Positions 47,922 to 60,300 are shown, numbered from the stretch's first letter. The stretch: DNA of 64,000 nucleotides from Xylaria sp. FL1777 (GCA_022578965.1 MU400514.1:62001-126000), one strand, 5' to 3'. Notes: generated from the letters alone by a model not told the origin. Program-made: numbers and translations.

Positions 47922-48833
47922 TTACCTCCAAGGCGCCTGCGAAATGTAATTGACCATCCCATTGAGCGCGTTATCACCTTCTTCGGCTGTGATTAGGTTT
48001 GCATCTTGCAGTACCGTGACTGGCCCGAAATAGGTTAGTAAATCATAGGAATCCAAGAATTTCCTAGAGCAGGGGAGGCTCCTGAGACTAGCTTGCCCCA
48101 TTCCCTTGACGAGGGCGAGGAAACGAGACGAATAACCATAGAAGGACATCGCAAAACAACAGGAAGGCCTCCTAGGGGGATAAGCACTCACCAACGTCTC
48201 CTACCCAGCTCTGACAACCGTAGTCCGACTCTGTATTGTTTACTGGCGTGTCCCAGATAGCGTCTCGAACCCGCATGTTCAGTTCCTTTCCCGTCGTCAT
48301 GAACGTTGATACGGCCAGTCGCCGATAGAAATTCGGCCTCATCCATGGTAGAGGTTGGTTCCATACCTCGTGGGTCCTAAAGTTCGGATGCTCTCCTTGC
48401 ATCTGAATCGTGACATTTGTCCCCTCATCTTCATCGAAGGCGATATATAGCTCTGTAGTTCGTGTTCTCTGGAGATCCTGCGGTTGACCCTTGAAGACTT
48501 TGAAGGTTGACGATCAGCAATAGCTATTCTCACTGGACAACTAAGGGCGCTCGAGCTCGAACGCCGCGCAAGAATTTCGAGGGACATGGAGGAAATGATT
48601 TTCTGTTGCCCGTGGCCACAGTCAGGAAGAGGAGTCTCATTATGCTTACTCAAGATCCACAACGTCTGCATTTTCCCGTGTTTCGAACTCGCAGCCGGGT
48701 GAGAAAGCGGCCGGGACGTCTGTTCCGTGCTCAGGCCGCTGGCCACATTGCCCTGTTCTTGGGAGCCTAGTGGAGTCTCCGAGCACCCGGCGACCGAGGC
48801 AAGCGTAGTGTCGGCGCCGGACGATCCGCTCAT
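47922..48833 (-). CDS. Unrecognised protein, 3' exons supported, 5' exon structure uncertain
   Basis: I do not recognise this gene. Two 3' exons are reasonably supported: 48192-48497, coding VFKGQPQDLQRT, LYIAFDEDEG, PNFRTHEVWNQPLPW, MTTGKELNMRVRDAIWDTPV and YGCQSWVGDV, and 47922-48004, coding DANLITAEEGDNALNGMVNY and the stop. They join in frame through GTGAGT at 48191 and a CAAG acceptor. The CQxWV segment followed by an AEEG helix resembles a family of fungal hypothetical proteins with a CQDWV motif, which I recall only loosely. The 5' part probably begins at MSGSSGADTTLAS (48833) and has at least one more intron (GTAAGC near 48645), but I could not find a set of sites that closes all frames. 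It may be a degraded gene. Confidence 0.45.
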
Positions 48834-51800
48834 TACATCGAAGGAGAGGTCTCTTCCGCCTTTGGGGGGCAACAACACTTGAGTTGTTTCATACGACTGC
48901 TAATCGAAAGATGAAGGAACATTTCACCTCCGGCAATCCGGGCTGGCGAGATGCGGGTAGGGTGAGGCGTTCTGATAAACGCGGAGCCTGGTTATATTAG
49001 GTAGGCGGGGAAAAAAAGGCTATCGAATCAAATCCTAGGGGGACGACACAAGACATATAAGGTGAAAGACGCAGGTTGGGCTTGGCCAACTGTGTTGCTG
49101 TCGCGGAGGGAAGACAGTACCATTTGGCACCCCGTTGCGACAGTCTTTATTTGCGATAGGCCATTCATACCTTCTAGATATTTCCACGGTCTACGATCTA
49201 CCTACAAGGACACGAACATTTGATGGCTTGACGTGCGTCTTCGTTTTCTCACAGATACCGTACCGGACTTTTTACGTATTGGTTGGTAACCGGCGACGTT
49301 AGGCTTGTCAGATGTACCTTAATTTTTTTCGTTTCTGTTTTCTCGTTTTTGCCGTGCATTGGCCGGAAACAGCGTTTATCTGGTACATCTAGCACAGATC
49401 TCTACTGTTTGTGGTGCTGTGAATGGGTGTATCTGTTCCGTTTTAGACTAACATTGCATGATTGCCGCATGGGGTCATGCAGATAGGTCGTTCTAGATCT
49501 AGCCCAGGTCTCTCCCCCATTTCACTCTGTGCCTCTTGTGTAAAGTGCGGAATGGGCGGACAGGGCTAGTTAGTATGTGAACACGCATGTCTCTCGCCTC
49601 TCTCTCGGTGTATTGCGTGGCGTGAGCGAACGAAGGTACCGCCAAGAACCTCATTTGGTATCGTGCCATGAGTCCGTCAATTCGAGATGATGGTTACAGA
49701 GGGAGAAATGTCAGATTCGCGGCAGATATGGCTTGTCCCATGACCTAGTAACAGCCGAGGGGGGCTGCTCACCTCTCGCTCGCCAAAGATCTCGAACCGT
49801 TCCCGAATATGATATATCACAAAAAATCTTGATGAGCAGCGAGGAAAAAGAAGATGCGTAATCGCCTTACCGCAGTTTGGCCGCTCATGGGCAATAGTTG
49901 GCGGTTTTGAGGGCGTATCCGGCTCACATGGCTGCTCGTTTCTGGTGTACCGGAAGCTAGCTGAAAAAAAAAAGACAATGATGGGACTCCAGCAGCCTAA
50001 ATGAGGAAAGCGCCTGGGCGACGAGGACGGGACTTCAATGAGAAAATTCCTACAGGTGCCGACCTACGGCTCGCGAGCCCAGTTGTGTGCCTTTGTCAAT
50101 CGCCGAGCACTACCTACCTCTAGTTTAGGTAGTTTTATACGAGCCTATTGAGCCCAGTACGAAACTCTCTGCCCCGAAGCACCGGTAGCCGCAGATGCTC
50201 TTCGGGATGTAACGAACGCTCAGGCAGTCCGATTCTTAACAGGTTTTTACGTTGTCGTCAGTGAGGGAGAGTGCCATAATTCACTTAGGTAACTCTTATT
50301 ATTAGTAGTAAAGAGGTGAGGTGAGTGGACGGGGACTGACTGTCTCGGTATTTATCATGATGTTGCAATTGATGCAGAGCCGTACATGATTATTCTACAG
50401 CATCTACCTGCCTGGCAGGCGTCCAGTCTAAAACATGTCTGTTGGCTTGGTTCCCTGCCTCAGTGCATAAAATCCTGCGCGGAGTCGTGTGTACGCATGT
50501 ACTCTAGGCAGGTAGTGTAGTGTATGTCACAGTAAGCCAAGACCAATCTGCAAGCCATAAACACGCCTGTCTGCTACCTACCGTACATTACACTACGGTA
50601 CTTTACTTACACAAAACGTACCATACAGGATTCCACTGGTCCTCTTTCGGCAAAAGGCCTCCGAGATCTCCTCACACACCCTTTTGGAGCGGGTTCTTCA
50701 TTGGCGAAGGGACATACACCCACCTACCTACCTGCTAGCTTGCGGCAAGGAACTCAATGCCGTAGCTGGGGTCCGAGGAATTTAAATCCCCGTGGCCCTG
50801 GATGCCGAAAGGAGGGTGGGATGGGACGACTTATAGAATCGCTGTAGGTATGTATAATCTATATATATATATGCCGGTATACATATATATATGTACCGGT
50901 TCTGGGATCCGAGAGTAACACACAGTTACCTTGCGGCGTATATAAGGTAGTGCTCTACGCTGACCGCGTCGGGCGCTCGGTCTGTCAGTTAACTCGGTTA
51001 CTCAGTCACTCGGTCATCAGACCGCCGTCTGACGGGGGGTGATCGACATGACTTTATCCCGTATGCTCATTTATCGCCGAGGGCGCGCTAGACTGCAAGC
51101 AAGCCTTTCCCGCCTGTCCTGTCAAAAAGAACCATGCCGCGTGTTGTCTTAGACATGGCATGGCATGGCTGTGGGGTTGTAGATACGGTCAGAGGTACGG
51201 TATTGTGAATTATGCTCTCCGTTACGGTATATCTCCCGTGACTATCTTGTGGATCAAGCTTATTTCCCTCAACGCCGTACATCGGGCATGAAAGTTGGCG
51301 ACCGGGCGAATTCGGTAGTAGCGAATGGGTGCTAGATAGCTAGCTCGATAGCTTAGTGGGATTGATGTTGGAGACTTCTACCTACTTAGGTTCACTCAAA
51401 TTTGTAAGATGCCATCACGGGATCATGTGGTATTTGGATGTGTCAGGCCATTCCTAGTCCAAGAAGGTGTACGATTACATGATAGTACAGTTCCCTAGCT
51501 GTTTCATAAACATAAGGTTAGAAGGTAGGGTGGTCAGGAATGATTAACGCACGATGGGTTTACGCCGCGCGACCGGCCAGACCACCGTTAGCTTCAACAT
51601 AATCCATCATCTTGGGCAATGGATGGTGGTGCGCGAACCACAGGGACACGTCTAACCATTGTTCCGTCTCATAGAGAGTATAGTTCACGATTCCAAATCA
51701 GATTTTGTATAGTACTTATTCAGGTAAGACGAATACCTGTACTACTTTCCTTCTGTATCTCAAAGCCTATTTGCTGTGCTGGTTCACGAGCTAGAGCATA

Positions 51801-52484
51801 TGCCAAGTCCACGTAGTGCGTATTGATGAAAAGCTATAGAAAATACCCTTCAAACGACATAAGGGTATTCGAGGACAGGAATTGGGCTAAACGTGGAGTC
51901 GTCTGGGTAAGTTAGGTGCCATCTAGAAAATCGAGTGCGTCGCGGAGGAGACACACCTCTGTAGTTGTGATTCGCATACATGGTAACATCGACTACTTCC
52001 TATTAGAGCTTAGAATAACCCTCTCGTCCAAGACGATCAGCCCACAGTCAAGCTGGTGAGAGAGTTGTCCGTTTGCTTAGAAGTAGGGTAGCATTGCCGC
52101 AGTAGACTAGGAGGAGTAGCTACTAGGGATGGTCGAGATGAACATAGGAAATGTCATATTGTAGTGGCGACTCGGGGGGCATACGTAGTATAACGTATCT
52201 CCACATGTAGTGTTTCCTGGCAAGTGGGTACAAAAGATCAAACGTTTCAACCGCATACCCTACAGGTCGAACATGGAGAACATCTCGGGATACGTTGGCT
52301 TTGAAACCAAGATGGTAGCGATAGAATGGCAAAAGATCATCCCGGACTAATAGGTGTGCGGAGTGCCGGGCCGACGAAGCTAGTCCGTGGCAGGTGTCTA
52401 GTCCACTGAGTGGCGATGTGATCGAAACTTCTTCGCTGTTTTACCTATAATCGTGATAGCCGCGCGTGATCCTAGTTGTATTCG
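48834..52484. other. 3.65-kb gene-free stretch
   Basis: I found no gene on either strand. Frames are short, without motifs and without splice-linked continuation. It contains an imperfect palindrome at 50874-50899, TATA-rich repeats at 50858-50893 and scattered TACCTACC words (50108-50135, 50720-50740). Confidence 0.45.
50874..50899. repeat. Imperfect palindrome with (AT)n core
   Basis: Arms CCGGTA and TACCGG flank a self-complementary CATATATATATG core, with one extra TA in the left half. It could extrude as a hairpin. No function is implied. Confidence 0.7.
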
Positions 52485-54004
52485 CTAGAAGCCCTCTTTC
52501 GCGAGCATATCGGCGATACCAAGATAGAAAGCGATAGCATTGAAGCTACGTACATGTAAGTGATGGTGTTCAAGAAGGGATAGCATTTTACATACCCTGG
52601 CGTTATCCCAACAAGGCTTCGTAGCATCCATCTCCACCGATTCGTCCAGTTAATTAGATCGAGGTGACTTACGTCGACCAGAGTGCCTTTATACGAACCC
52701 CATTGGGAACTCGCGACACTAACAAGACCATCGTTTGGTCCTTCGAACCGAGAAATCACACCATGAGACTGTCGGAAAGGGCTGAGAAGTGGGGGGCGGT
52801 TCATCACTTGAAAATTTAGGGGCATCAGTCACTCTTACAAGCAAATATTCCAGGGCAAAAATAAATAAATAAAAATAAATAGAAAGGGGAATAGGCATCT
52901 TCTTTTGAAAAGCAAACATAAAATAGCAAATTAGGAATTCTGGTTCGTTACTTACTGGCACCGTAGGAGAAGTAGCTGACCTGTGGGTCGTCGGGAGTCC
53001 GGGGATTGAAGTCGTTTATCATATAAGTAGTTGTTAGTTGTTCGAAGGCGTCTGTTTCCATACCGACACGATCGAGAAGCTTATAGATTCTAGGCAGATG
53101 GTCTTTACCGATTTCATGGATTAGAAAATCGGCGAAAGAGCTCCCGTGGTGAGGAGACGCAACAGTGACCAGGGATCGAACCGCCACGTTGGCTGGGTGA
53201 AGGTGAGAAATCATGTATCTGGCATCGAGTCCACCCATGCTATGTGCGATCTACCAAAATTTGGGGTCAATATAATGAAAACAAAAACTATAGCTACCGA
53301 ACCTCTCGAAAAAGCTGTATTTCAACACACGAATCGCCAATTGGGGCGTATTATGTGAATGTTTCGAAACTGCGAGAGCCTTTAAAACATGAGTTTGACC
53401 CAAAAGGGAAAGGGAGCCTGGATACTATAAAAACCGCCAAGACAAAAACATGAAGAAAATGAAATTACTCACTATGTTGACTTCACGGCCGCCGGTGGCA
53501 TCGGCGATCCCCTGAGCGAGCTTCTCAGCGCGTTTTTCAATGCTCCCAGACGGGGGCACGGTTGTAGTAATGACATGAACATCGTTTGCCCTTAGAGCTT
53601 CGGTAATCCCCCGCCAGTAGTAGACGGGCGGTAACCAGCCCGGCGTGAGGCGAAGTTCGGCGAAGCCAAGCAATCCATGCGCTAGAACGATTGGGAATTT
53701 AGGTGTATCTAAGATGTGACGTCAGCTAGTGAAGAAGATAGTAAGAAGAAGAAAAAGAAGCAAAGGATAAGCAGCATAATTGGACAAGACTTAAAGAGAG
53801 AACTGCTCCCGCCTTACCGTAGTGATCCTTAATGCGAGCATACTCGTGGTGTATAGACTTCCCCAATCTCGGGTCAGTCTCGGCGGTATCACGCTGGTTA
53901 GCCGTTGAAAGGTAGCGACTGGGCACGAACTGTCGGAAGGGTACATATAAACGACCGGCCGAGGTGCGGTAATAGCGAGGACAAACACGGCAAAGAGTAT
54001 ACAT
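52485..54004 (-). CDS. Alpha/beta-hydrolase lipase (triacylglycerol lipase type)
   Basis: Five exons (53818-54004, 53473-53708, 52956-53250, 52596-52806, 52485-52545) total 990 nt and give 329 residues. The oxyanion-hole motif is IVLAHGLLGF near residue 65. The nucleophile elbow is IAHSMGG with Ser145, its motif rebuilt across the second splice site. The acid is likely Asp in EGPNDGLVS and the base His in VSHLDLINWTNR. The last exon adds FNAIAFYLGIADMLAKEGF and the stop. The N-terminus is basic with RYYRTSAGR and RYLSTANQRD, which suggests mitochondrial import, as for the yeast Tgl2 group. Exon 4 follows an AAG acceptor. A perfect GTAAGT inside exon 4 (within VDVSHL) must be skipped, otherwise the catalytic His would be lost. 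The lipid substrate is unknown. Confidence 0.88.
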
Positions 54005-55757
54005 AGTGGTGTTTTGTATTACTGTCGGTTGGTACTCGGAAAGCCCTCATGCTTCGAATGCCGCACTATACCGTACCCTGACAACTGGAAAGCCCGAAGC
54101 CTGAATACTAGCGCTCCCCACGAAAAAGTCTGAGATAGCGCCTTATGGCCTATGGTCGAAAGCAATTACCCTTCAAGAATGAGCGAAGGAGGAGGAGTTG
54201 GCAAATGAGTGTATGCCGCAATCAACGGCCTAATTAGGTATCTAACAATGCATCGCCCGGCGGTTTGAGGATGAAATGAAAGTGGAGAGAGGAATTCTGT
54301 AAAATGAAGACACCACAGCATACCAATTAGTCTACATGGTAGACTAGAGTAGAGACATCAATAGTGGTTGACATCATCGTGAAGTTTCGCATGTGAATTC
54401 TTGGCGCCCCTTTACTTGGTTAAATACACTAAGCGCAAGTATCTATTAGATGACATCTTAATACATGAATATCTGTCTTATCTGAGTGCAGATACCTAAC
54501 CTTAACCTACCTTACTCTGCCCCATTCACCCGCTCAGCCCTACCCAGCCTCCCAACTCCGAGGATCATGCCATTGTTCATAACTACACCACCTTACCGGT
54601 AAGGTGGCTCTCCCCTCTCTTGTACACGTAGGTCCTTGTCATGATCCACACATTTTTTTGATCAGCTACTTCCAGATAACTCACTGCTTAACAGGTACAG
54701 TTTCCACCATTAGCTAGTGAAGTTGCAAGTCAATCTGCTAATCCTTGAACTCAGTTTGTTCACTCTGGCGTTGCGAACGGAAAATGTAGCTAAGATGACA
54801 TAGTGTACGTTGCATACATACAATACTACAGTACTGTAGATGAATCAATCGCGTCCTACTATTTATCCCCAGTCATCTGCTGCCTAAAACACTCACCGTG
54901 ATGAGACAGAATAACAAGGCTCTGATCGTCCAGGTCATGGCAAAGGCCTACAGACCAAAAACACGCCATAGCCTAGGACTTTCTATTCGTGACAGGGGGT
55001 TGAGGCTCTTCAGGAAAGCTGACTGGCTGACTGGAGTTGCGTTGGTTCGCTTCTGAGCAGGGTTCACGTCTCTTGGCCACCGATGTGCAATTTAGCCGCT
55101 AGTCGAAATCACGGTGTCTTCATATGATAGGCAATCATTTTAAGCTAGTGTTAGGATCATTTAGCTTGAACCATCCTGTCGGGACCGTCCCCAATTTACC
55201 TTACTCTTCCCGCGAAGTTTATCGAGGACACCGTTGAGGGGACTCTCATCACCTACTCTTGCACTGCGGCGCAGCTATGAGACGCTTCTGTTGTTAGTCT
55301 TTAAGCTGTTGTGCTATTCTTACTCCGTATGACCGCTGTTGTCTCAGATAATCGACGGAGAGAAACGGTCTATTCGATGATATTGTCCAACCGCGTAGTA
55401 GATGATTTGGGATAAACATCTTCGGGCTCCGCCGATCATTACCCGCCCGAGGCTTTCGTACGCTGCAGCACCACCAACAGTCAATACTACAATACTACCG
55501 CATCGCGCAAGCGGGGAGGCAAGCAGGCTCTCACCCTTACATTCCCAGCCCTGTACCGCATCGATCGGGCAGGGGAGAGACCATTCATGCTTGGTCCTGG
55601 ATTTCATGTGCTATTTTCAGTCGTCACTGAAAAGCCTCTCGCGTATAAACTGCCAATATGACCCAATCTTGCTACTTGAGCCGCGTCTCGCTCTTTCCCA
55701 TGTCAAGCATGTTCCCACCTTGATTCATTAGTCTTCGGGAGATGACTAGCAGACGAC
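54005..55757. other. 1.75-kb spacer between divergent lipase and RTA1-like genes
   Basis: Contains both promoters. AT-rich around 54290-54480, with a CACCTTACCGGTAAGGTGG palindrome at 54590-54608. No gene was recognised. Confidence 0.5.
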
Positions 55758-56903
55758 ATGGCTGTCACTAACCCTATCACTTGCGTTTCTGCTGACTGTT
55801 CGCGAGTATTCCTCCTCCAGCCGCCCACACTCGCCGGAAACGCCGTCCTTCTTGCTCTTTTCGCAATCCTTATCCCTCTAGCTTTATTGCTAGGTTTTAG
55901 ATACAGGAGCTTAGGCTTTGCTACAGCTGTCGCCACAGGTCTTTCTCTAGAGGTCCTTGGTTATATTGGCCGGCTGTTGTTACGTAGTCATGATAACAAC
56001 CGAGCCGACTTCGCCATCTTTCTCATCGGAACGATCCTTGGTCCAACATGTATTTGCGGCGCTATGTTTTGGGTCGCACCCCGTATCATCGCGGTTTACG
56101 GAGAGGAGTATCGTTCTTGGAGGCCTGTCTGGTACCTGGCCCTCCTCTCCGTTTTGACTATAGTGTCTCTTGTTTTCGAGTTCGCTGGCTCAATAGCCTC
56201 AACAGCTCAGGATGCCCCCATTGCAGTATGTAAACTCCTAGACGTAGATTTTCCCTCACTAGGTACTAATATCTATCAGGTTGAGACAGGGGTTCGAGTC
56301 ATTGTTGTCGGATTGGCTCTTCAGCTTGTTGCGTTCACTATTTTCGTTCTTCACGGAATTCTCTTCGCAATCGCCCTGCTGACGAGGCAGCACGGGTTGG
56401 ACCCAAAGTTTGCCTCTGTCTACAGGAGCACACCGTTTAAAACATTCTTAGCTAGTATGAGGCACTGCATGTTCATAGTACGAATGCCCAACTGATAGTT
56501 TAAAACCTTAGCGTTCACTAGCGCGACTGCTTTAGTTATTCTGCGAACGGCATATCGGACTATACAGGTTGCGGAAGGATTCCAAAGTTCCATTGCACAG
56601 GCCGAAACACCCTTCTTAATACTCGATGGGGCGGCCATGTTAGTTGCGACTATGTTACTTCTGGTTTGTTTCCCCGCTCGAGCCTTGGGGCGCTCCTGGC
56701 CAGAAACCTCGACTCAAAGATTGTCCAGAGAGCCGCTACGACCGATTCACCATGAGCCTAGCCAATTCCATGTTACTCGCCCTGGCCCGACTTATAGCCG
56801 TATGAATGTGAATTCGCCTATGCATACCTACGCACCTAGAACGACGAACCACTGGACCCCACCTGCACGGAGAGCCATGGTCGACACCGATGATCTCTGG
56901 TGA
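55758..56903 (+). CDS. RTA1-like seven-helix membrane protein (lipid-translocating exporter family)
   Basis: Three exons (55758-56225, 56280-56454, 56512-56903) total 1035 nt and give 344 residues. Seven hydrophobic segments fit the RTA1 family: AVLLALFAILIPLALLLGFRY, a second containing the family motif LEVLGYIGRLL, then FAIFLIGTILGPTCICGAMFWVAPRII, WYLALLSVLTIVSLVFEFAG, VRVIVVGLALQLVAFTIFVLHGILFAIAL, ATALVILRTAYRTIQVAEGF and LDGAAMLVATMLLLVCFPA. The cytosolic tail is Arg/Pro-rich. Yeast relatives (Rsb1, Rta1, Rtm1) affect sphingoid-base export and resistance to membrane-active compounds. It is convergent with the polyketide synthase, 486 bp away, so a role in export of, or tolerance to, the polyketide is possible but unproven. 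Confidence 0.87.
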
Positions 56904-57389
56904 GAAGCCATGCCGACAATTATCAAGGGCTGCTTACCGAAAGTATCGAGCGTGGAGTTAACACAAGTGTTAAAACAATGCAGGCAGAGGATCAGCGCGA
57001 TAATATCTGAATCAGTATGCCTTCGCAGATATATAAACTCTCCCTGAGCAGACGAATTGCCCCCATCCCCTCTTTCTTTCTAATTATAATTCCGTGATTC
57101 CAGATAGCAAATCAGGGGGGGGGGGGGGGGCTTACACTGGATGAAAATATTAATAAGTATGAAATTACGAGAAGATGATTACTTGGTATGACGTGGGGTC
57201 TTCCCGACTTTGCATTCGCTCTTTATAGTTGTTTTGGTAGATGGATCACAATTAAAGAAAGAGTTAGCATTATTGAGTATCTAAAGACATCCATACTCAT
57301 TGAATACGCAATAGTGAAGATATATAAGGGGTTAGTAACCCATACAGACTGAAAAGACAATTTAGAGCCTCATGCAGATATAGAGCCCC
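56904..57389. other. Spacer between convergent RTA1-like and PKS genes, with a poly-G run
   Basis: Two 3' flanks. A G16 homopolymer at 57115-57130 is the only notable structure. Confidence 0.6.
57115..57130 (+). repeat. G16 homopolymer
   Basis: Sixteen consecutive G on the plus strand (C on the PKS coding strand), about 260 bases past the PKS stop codon. The exact length may be a sequencing estimate. Confidence 0.85.
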
Positions 57390-60300
57390 TTACAGCGTTG
57401 CGTCCGAGATGAACCTTGCGAGCTGCTCACCGTTCTCGCTACGCATCATGCTAAAATGATCTTGATCCTCCATTATCGAAACCACAGGTTCATCTAGAGG
57501 GAATAGCCGTGTCCATCCGCCCGCTGTCCAATCCGTACGTTGCCGGGCAAGGAACTTCATGCCCTCAGGGTCTTCAGCTCGCATTTCAAAGACAGGATAT
57601 CCGGGACGGCCGTCAAACACGCACTTCCCCGCCCAAACAATACTTGTCCGCGGGGTAAATCCTTCTGGTAGCGGATCGGCGTGGTAGTGTTGCAGCATCT
57701 GGACCATGGCACGAAAGTGCGGGAGTAGAGTTGGAGGAGTTGTATTGCCACCAGAAGCCGGCCAGCCCGTCATACTGGAAAACACGCCGGACGCAGCGCA
57801 CTGCTCGTACCAGCGCTCTGGAAGTGGATCTAATCCTGTGGGTGGCGGCGCATCAATGAGCACGAGCGAGTCAACCTGCTCGCCCTCTTGAATGAGCACT
57901 TGCGCTGCGCGAAATGCTAGTATCCCGCCCGAGGACCAGCCACCAAGGCTGTAGGGGCCCGAGGGTTGACGTCGGCGCACCTCGTTAAGGTACATTTCCA
58001 TTAGCCCGCCGAGCGTCAGGCCCGCCATCTCTGCTGGATGCCGGATATACGGGCTATTCAGCCCAACGATCGCTAACCCGGGTCGAACGGATGCCATTCC
58101 CGTGTAAGACGCAGCACAACCCGAACCGTCTGGGAACAAGAAAAGCGTCCGAGGGTCAGTCCGAGGTCGACCCTGTAGGATGATAGACGAAGCCGTATGG
58201 CCAGCTTGGGTTGGTGTATGTGATGGGATTGCAGGGGCACCCGTCTTGAGCTTCAAGATAGCAGAAGGAATATTGGTGCTTGGTTCGGGAATCTCACAAA
58301 CGACGTGAGCAGTTTCAGAGGTAGTACGAGAGGGGGAGACAGGGACACTAGCAGCGATCGCTGTTCGTGCTTCTGAGCCGCAAGCAAGAAAGTTTTTCAA
58401 GTCGCCCACTGTAGGGCACTCAATGAACAAGCGGGTATCGAACGCTATCGTGAGCTTGAGCTCCTCCCGGTAACGGGCCAGCACCATGAGCGACAAAAAA
58501 GAATCAATACCTAATTCAGTAAACACGACATCATCTGTAAGCTCATCGATACTAACACCTGCTTCTTCGGAGATGATCTTTAACCCCTGAGCCAGTAATT
58601 GTTGGCTATGAAAAGAATAAGATCTTTCAACTCTTCGATTAGTTAGATTTTTTGCTGCTGCAGAGATACCCACATGCTCAACCAAGACGTCTGTCTTAAC
58701 TGGCGACTGTTGCATTATATTATTGTTGGTTGATATCGGAACGGTACTCGTAGCTAGCTGCGGTGAGGAGGTTACGCTCACCTCAGTAATGTTGGCTACT
58801 GTGACTGGGACTGCGAGTTTGGGCACGGGACCTGCAGAATCGACAACCTTGTTAAGGTCATTAATTGTCCTCATGCACGCGAGACTAGATGGTTTGATGT
58901 CGATTCCTATGTCGCTAATTCGGCTCGCGATCTGGAGTGTGAGTAGTGAGTCAATGCCTAACTCGGCGAAGTTGCTCGCTAGTATTAGCTCGGCAATAGG
59001 GATCCCTGTCTCTTCGGCCATAATTTGAAGAATGTCTTGGACCTCATGCCTGTTCACAAGCTGTTCGGCGGGTTCTATAGTGTCTGCTTCAGTCGCGGAG
59101 GATCCGAAGGATTGGGAAAGGCCAACGGTCGGAACATGCACTGCTTGGGTAGAAGCAATAGCTGTCGAGGCAACCCTCGGCTGCACATTTGACAATGTCC
59201 GGTGGGCGACCTTCGAGGCCGGTGCTCTAGTTGGAATAGTAGAAGTGCTGCCATCTTCGTGGAGGAGTATGTGGTCTAGCACACGACGGGGAAGGCCTTG
59301 AAGGTTGATGCCTCTGAACAATGCGACTATACGGTCACCATCGAAAACAAAACAATCGCCTTTCCAACATCCACCTGGCCTCTCCTCCATCTTACAGTAA
59401 GTGCGGTAAACTTTGGATATGGACAATGCCTCAAAGAGTTGAAAGCTAGCCCATCCATGGTTTACGAATACTTTGGTTTCAAGATTCGCACCCTCGCTCC
59501 CGTTCATAATGAAACCAGCTGATTGGGAAAGGGCGTCTATGGCAGCAGGGTGCGTATGAAAGTTGCCGCACGGGTCAAGGCCACTGAAGCTGACCTGGCT
59601 CGAAGCGTCCATAGTGTTTGAGTTAAGTATAATCTCGTCCACATGACGGTAATTCATATCAAAACTCGCCAACGAGCTTACCATTTTGTATATCATTGTT
59701 TTGCTAAAACGGTAGGCGACACCTGTATTGAGTTCCCGTCGGAGTGTCTCAATACGGGACCTCGACGCTTCGATGTGCCCTTGTAGCTCATCGAGTGCTG
59801 CTGGGCGGTCACGAAAAAGAAGCTTACACCGGCTGCGCTGTTGAACGTTTTCCGTCCCAGCCTCCAAAGTGGCAAACTGGTAAGTTGCGATGGAAGTCTT
59901 CAAATCAAAGTTCACTGTAGTACGTAGCATCTGAGGTTGTGAATCCTCATGGACAACCAATGCGCGCTCAATTACCAGCTCTTCTACGCCAATGATGCAG
60001 GAACTGCGGTGAGGCTGGTATTTACACACGATATGAGTGCCGATACGCAGTGCGGTTTCGGCGTACATCGAGGGGGTAACAAGGGGAATATCGTTAACCC
60101 TATGACCACAGACTAGTGGCTTGAGATCCTCGCGGCTAAGGTCAGTATCAATGACGATACAACATGTATTTCCAGAGACAGAATCTTCAAGAACACTATG
60201 AATAGTGGTACTCTCAAGCTTCGGGATAAACGTGGTAAGTGGCATGGCCATGGGCTCCTTAACAGTAATCGAATGCGTTAAATCTCTCGATATCGGTTCA

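Noticed and set aside
47446..47949. Plus-strand 167-codon frame
   Set aside because: No domain, signal peptide or splice partner. It overlaps the 3' exon of the minus-strand gene and looks like chance.
56226..56511. RTA1 gene as a frameshifted pseudogene
   Set aside because: The apparent breaks are two introns (56226-56279 and 56455-56511) with proper donors and acceptors. The spliced frame is open.
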